Shown one piece after another: positions 23,279-25,350 of a DNA stretch of 25,350 nt. The notes under the pieces were generated by a model. That model saw only the letters and a program-made list of their open reading frames with translations, did no database searches and was not told the DNA's origin. Both the position numbers and the translations under genes were made by a program. Origin of the DNA: JAAUQA01 sp036351435 (lineage in GTDB: Bacteria; Pseudomonadota; Gammaproteobacteria; Competibacterales; Competibacteraceae); assembly GCA_036351435.1 (NCBI GenBank), contig JAZBPA010000419.1:1-25350 (forward strand). The letters run 5' to 3'. Each line of letters begins with the position of its first letter. Position 1 is the first letter of the stretch.

Positions 23279-24082
23279 ATGATCACAACCACTGCAACGC
23301 CTATCACCGAATCGCTGTTAATGCGTCATGACGATGACGGCATTACTACCTTAACGTTGAATCGACCACAGCAGTACAATGCCTTGTCGCAATCGTTGCT
23401 GACCGAATTCCAAACTGCTCTGGATGCGATTGCCGAGGATAGCGCGGTACGGGTGGTGATCATTACCGGCAGTGGCCCGGCTTTCTGCGCCGGACACGAT
23501 CTCAAGGAAATGCGCGCTCATACCGACCAAGCTTATCATCAGGCTTTATTCGAGCAGTGCGGTCAGGTAATGCTGACCATTCATCAACTACCGCAACCGG
23601 TTGTTGCGCAAGTCAACGGCATTGCTACAGCAGCGGGTTGCCAACTGGTTGCTGCCTGCGACCTAGCTGTGGCTGTCGATAGCGCCCGTTTTGCCACCTC
23701 CGGTATCAACGTCGGCTTATTCTGCGCCACTCCTGCTGTTCCGCTAAGCCGCAACTTGGGTCGAAAACAGGCATTGGAACTGTTACTCACCGGCGATTTC
23801 ATGGACGCCAATACTGCCCTAGACAAGGGGTTGATTAACCATGTGGCTCAGCGTGATGAATTAGCGGCTGTCGTGCATCAGTTAGCGGAATCAATTTGCG
23901 CCAAATCCCCGTTAGCGATCAAGTTGGGCAAGCACATGTTCTATCGCCAGTTGAATCTTGATCTGTCCGAAGCCTATCACTATGCCAGCGACGTCATGGC
24001 GTGCAATATGAATAGCGAAGACGCACGCGAAGGGATAGACGCTTTTTTTGCCAAACGCAAACCAGTATGGCTAGGTCGTTGA
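23279..24082 (+). CDS. enoyl-CoA hydratase-like protein lacking both catalytic glutamates (ECHDC3-like)
   Basis: 267-residue crotonase-fold protein. The oxyanion region is conserved: GSGPAFCAGHDLKEMRAH (64-81). At the catalytic positions, Glu is replaced by Gln122 (GCQLVAACDLA), and the second Glu position falls on G142 in FATSGINVGLFCATP. This pattern resembles ECHDC3-type proteins, so ordinary hydration is unlikely. The start has a GAGGAG ribosome site about ten bases upstream. The last residues, EDAREGIDAFFAKRKPVW, are typical. Role unknown; it may be an isomerase, a hydrolase or a non-catalytic CoA binder. The sequence is clearly different from the crotonase at 18913. Confidence 0.9.
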   Translation: MITTTATPITESLLMRHDDDGITTLTLNRPQQYNALSQSLLTEFQTALDAIAEDSAVRVVIITGSGPAFCAGHDLKEMRAHTDQAYHQALFEQCGQVMLTIHQLPQPVVAQVNGIATAAGCQLVAACDLAVAVDSARFATSGINVGLFCATPAVPLSRNLGRKQALELLLTGDFMDANTALDKGLINHVAQRDELAAVVHQLAESICAKSPLAIKLGKHMFYRQLNLDLSEAYHYASDVMACNMNSEDAREGIDAFFAKRKPVWLGR

Positions 24083-24196
24083 GCGTGCCTCGTACAGCGC
24101 AAAGGGCAAGTTACGCCGATATAATATTGCTTAAGAGATCACTGCCACGGATCATTTTCGGTAATTAACCATCACGATTGGATCGCACCCTCAAGC

Positions 24197-25350
24197 ATGG
24201 CCAGAGAAACTAATACCTTACCCACCGACTTTCTGCTGCAAGAATATCGAGTCGATTCCGTCCTTGGCACCGGTGGGTTCGGGATTACTTATAAAGCACA
24301 AGACACCCTGCTGGAAACCTGGGTTGCCATTAAGGAATATTTTCCGGTCGAATGGTCTTACCGCGGTAATGACGGTGTCGGCGTCAACCCCAACGCACAG
24401 GGCAACGCTCAGATCGCCGAAGTACAAGCATCGGGTTACGATTGGGGATTAAGCCGCTTTCTTGAGGAAGCGCGGGTGCTGGCGCGGGTGCAACACCCTT
24501 ACGTCGTTCGGGTACGGCGTTATTTTCGCGCCAATGGTTCAGCTTACATCGTCATGGATTTCGAAGAAGGCGAACCGCTAAGTGCCTTGTTACGCCGCGA
24601 ACAGACGCTGTCCGAAGCCGATCTGAGGGGAATGTTGGAGGAGGTGCTGCCGGCACTGGAAGCCGTACACCAGGAAGGGTATTTACACCGGGACCTCAAG
24701 CCTAGCAATCTCTACGTTCGTGCCCGTGACGGCTGCGTCATGCTGATTGACTTCGGTGCCGCCCGCCAGTCCCTGAGTCAGCGCAGCAAAAGTATCACAG
24801 GCTTAGTCACCCCCGGTTATTCGCCCCCGGAACAATACATTACTCGCAGCGATCACTACGGACCCTGGACGGATATTTATGCACTAGGCGGGGTGCTTTA
24901 TCGGTGTATTAGTGGCAGAGCGCCCACCGAAGCGCCTGATCGACAGATGTGGGATTCACTGCCGCCTGCTGTCGAAGCCGGAGCTGGACGCTACAGCCCT
25001 GATTTTCTAGCGATGATCGACAAAGCGCTAGCCATGCGTCCGGAGGAGCGCTTCCAACATATCGAACAAATGCGAGCGGTCTTAAAAAAGCTCGCCAGTA
25101 ATGAATCCGACAAACCATTGCCGAGCCGGTTTGCGCCCCCTGTAGTCAAACGTGAGCCAACCCCCTCTCAAGATCCTAAAAAAAGAATCTCTTCGCCGCC
25201 ACCCAAGCCGCAAGAACCCATCCCGGAACCGTTAGAAGATCCTTTTTCGGAATCCGATCTTGAATCCTTGTTGCCCGGCCTTACCCCACGCACTCGCCTG
25301 CCGGAAACAGGCATTCAAGCGAAAGAGAAGCCGCAAGAGAAGCCGCAAGA
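24197..25350 (+). CDS. Hanks-type serine/threonine protein kinase (3' end outside window)
   Basis: Eukaryotic-like Ser/Thr kinase, open to the window edge (384 codons seen). The kinase domain spans about 17-300. The Gly-rich loop is GTGGFGITY (24-32), ATP lysine K46 sits in VAIKEYFP, the catalytic loop is HRDLKPSN with D166, and DFG has D185. The activation segment runs into TPGYSPPEQY, followed by WTDIYALGGVLY. All residues needed for catalysis are present. After the domain comes a Pro/Glu/Lys-rich linker with EKPQ repeats at the edge; a membrane helix or sensor may follow but is not visible. No strong ribosome site precedes ATG 24197. The substrate and partner phosphatase are unknown. Confidence 0.93.
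   Translation, partial: MARETNTLPTDFLLQEYRVDSVLGTGGFGITYKAQDTLLETWVAIKEYFPVEWSYRGNDGVGVNPNAQGNAQIAEVQASGYDWGLSRFLEEARVLARVQHPYVVRVRRYFRANGSAYIVMDFEEGEPLSALLRREQTLSEADLRGMLEEVLPALEAVHQEGYLHRDLKPSNLYVRARDGCVMLIDFGAARQSLSQRSKSITGLVTPGYSPPEQYITRSDHYGPWTDIYALGGVLYRCISGRAPTEAPDRQMWDSLPPAVEAGAGRYSPDFLAMIDKALAMRPEERFQHIEQMRAVLKKLASNESDKPLPSRFAPPVVKREPTPSQDPKKRISSPPPKPQEPIPEPLEDPFSESDLESLLPGLTPRTRLPETGIQAKEKPQEKPQ
25325..25348 (+). repeat. 12-base tandem repeat in kinase linker
   Basis: GAGAAGCCGCAA occurs twice in succession and encodes EKPQ-EKPQ in the Pro-rich linker of the kinase. The array may continue beyond the window. Confidence 0.7.

Overview
This window reads as a chromosome segment of a Gram-negative gammaproteobacterium. 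The evidence is the lipid A/KDO gene run exbB-exbD-lpxK-Trm112-kdsB, rsmE next to bioA, several exported periplasmic proteins, and proteobacterial lysozyme-inhibitor families. Base composition is moderately GC-rich. I cannot name the genus from sequence alone. No tRNA, rRNA or CRISPR array is visible. All assignments come from reading the translations; no database search was possible.

Layout. (1) 1-1643, minus: a GH13 alpha-amylase with an N-terminal starch-binding module, cut by the left edge. (2) 1898-2718: a graveyard of mobile DNA holding an internally deleted integron-type integrase, a possible attI site and an IS1-family transposase remnant lacking both ends. (3) 2745-4490: rsmE, then a MerR regulator with a CarH/LitR-type cobalamin-binding domain. 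(4) 4511-9028: bioA, divergent from an exbB-exbD-lpxK-Trm112-kdsB operon with overlapping start/stop codons, which links envelope energisation with lipid A and KDO supply. (5) 9049-12011: a small conserved hypothetical gene, an ABC1/UbiB-like atypical kinase and a YihY/BrkB-type membrane protein.

(6) 12017-17057 is the most interesting part. It is an envelope cluster of six exported proteins: a two-domain protein whose N-terminal half resembles PliI/PliG lysozyme inhibitors; an L,D-transpeptidase with a second, catalytically dead YkuD-like domain; an unrecognised protein made of two Cys-pair repeats around a hydrophobic linker; an LprI-type protein; an LprI-MliC fusion; and a PG-binding/YkuD L,D-transpeptidase on the opposite strand. 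Together they suggest a locus for resisting lysozymes and cross-linking peptidoglycan. An FKBP-type periplasmic isomerase follows.

(7) 18227-25350 holds metabolic and regulatory genes: a Cys-rich unknown, a crotonase with both catalytic glutamates, a MenA-like prenyltransferase, cinA with a degenerate C-terminal deamidase domain, an MDR oxidoreductase, a second crotonase lacking both catalytic glutamates, and a Hanks-type Ser/Thr kinase cut by the right edge.
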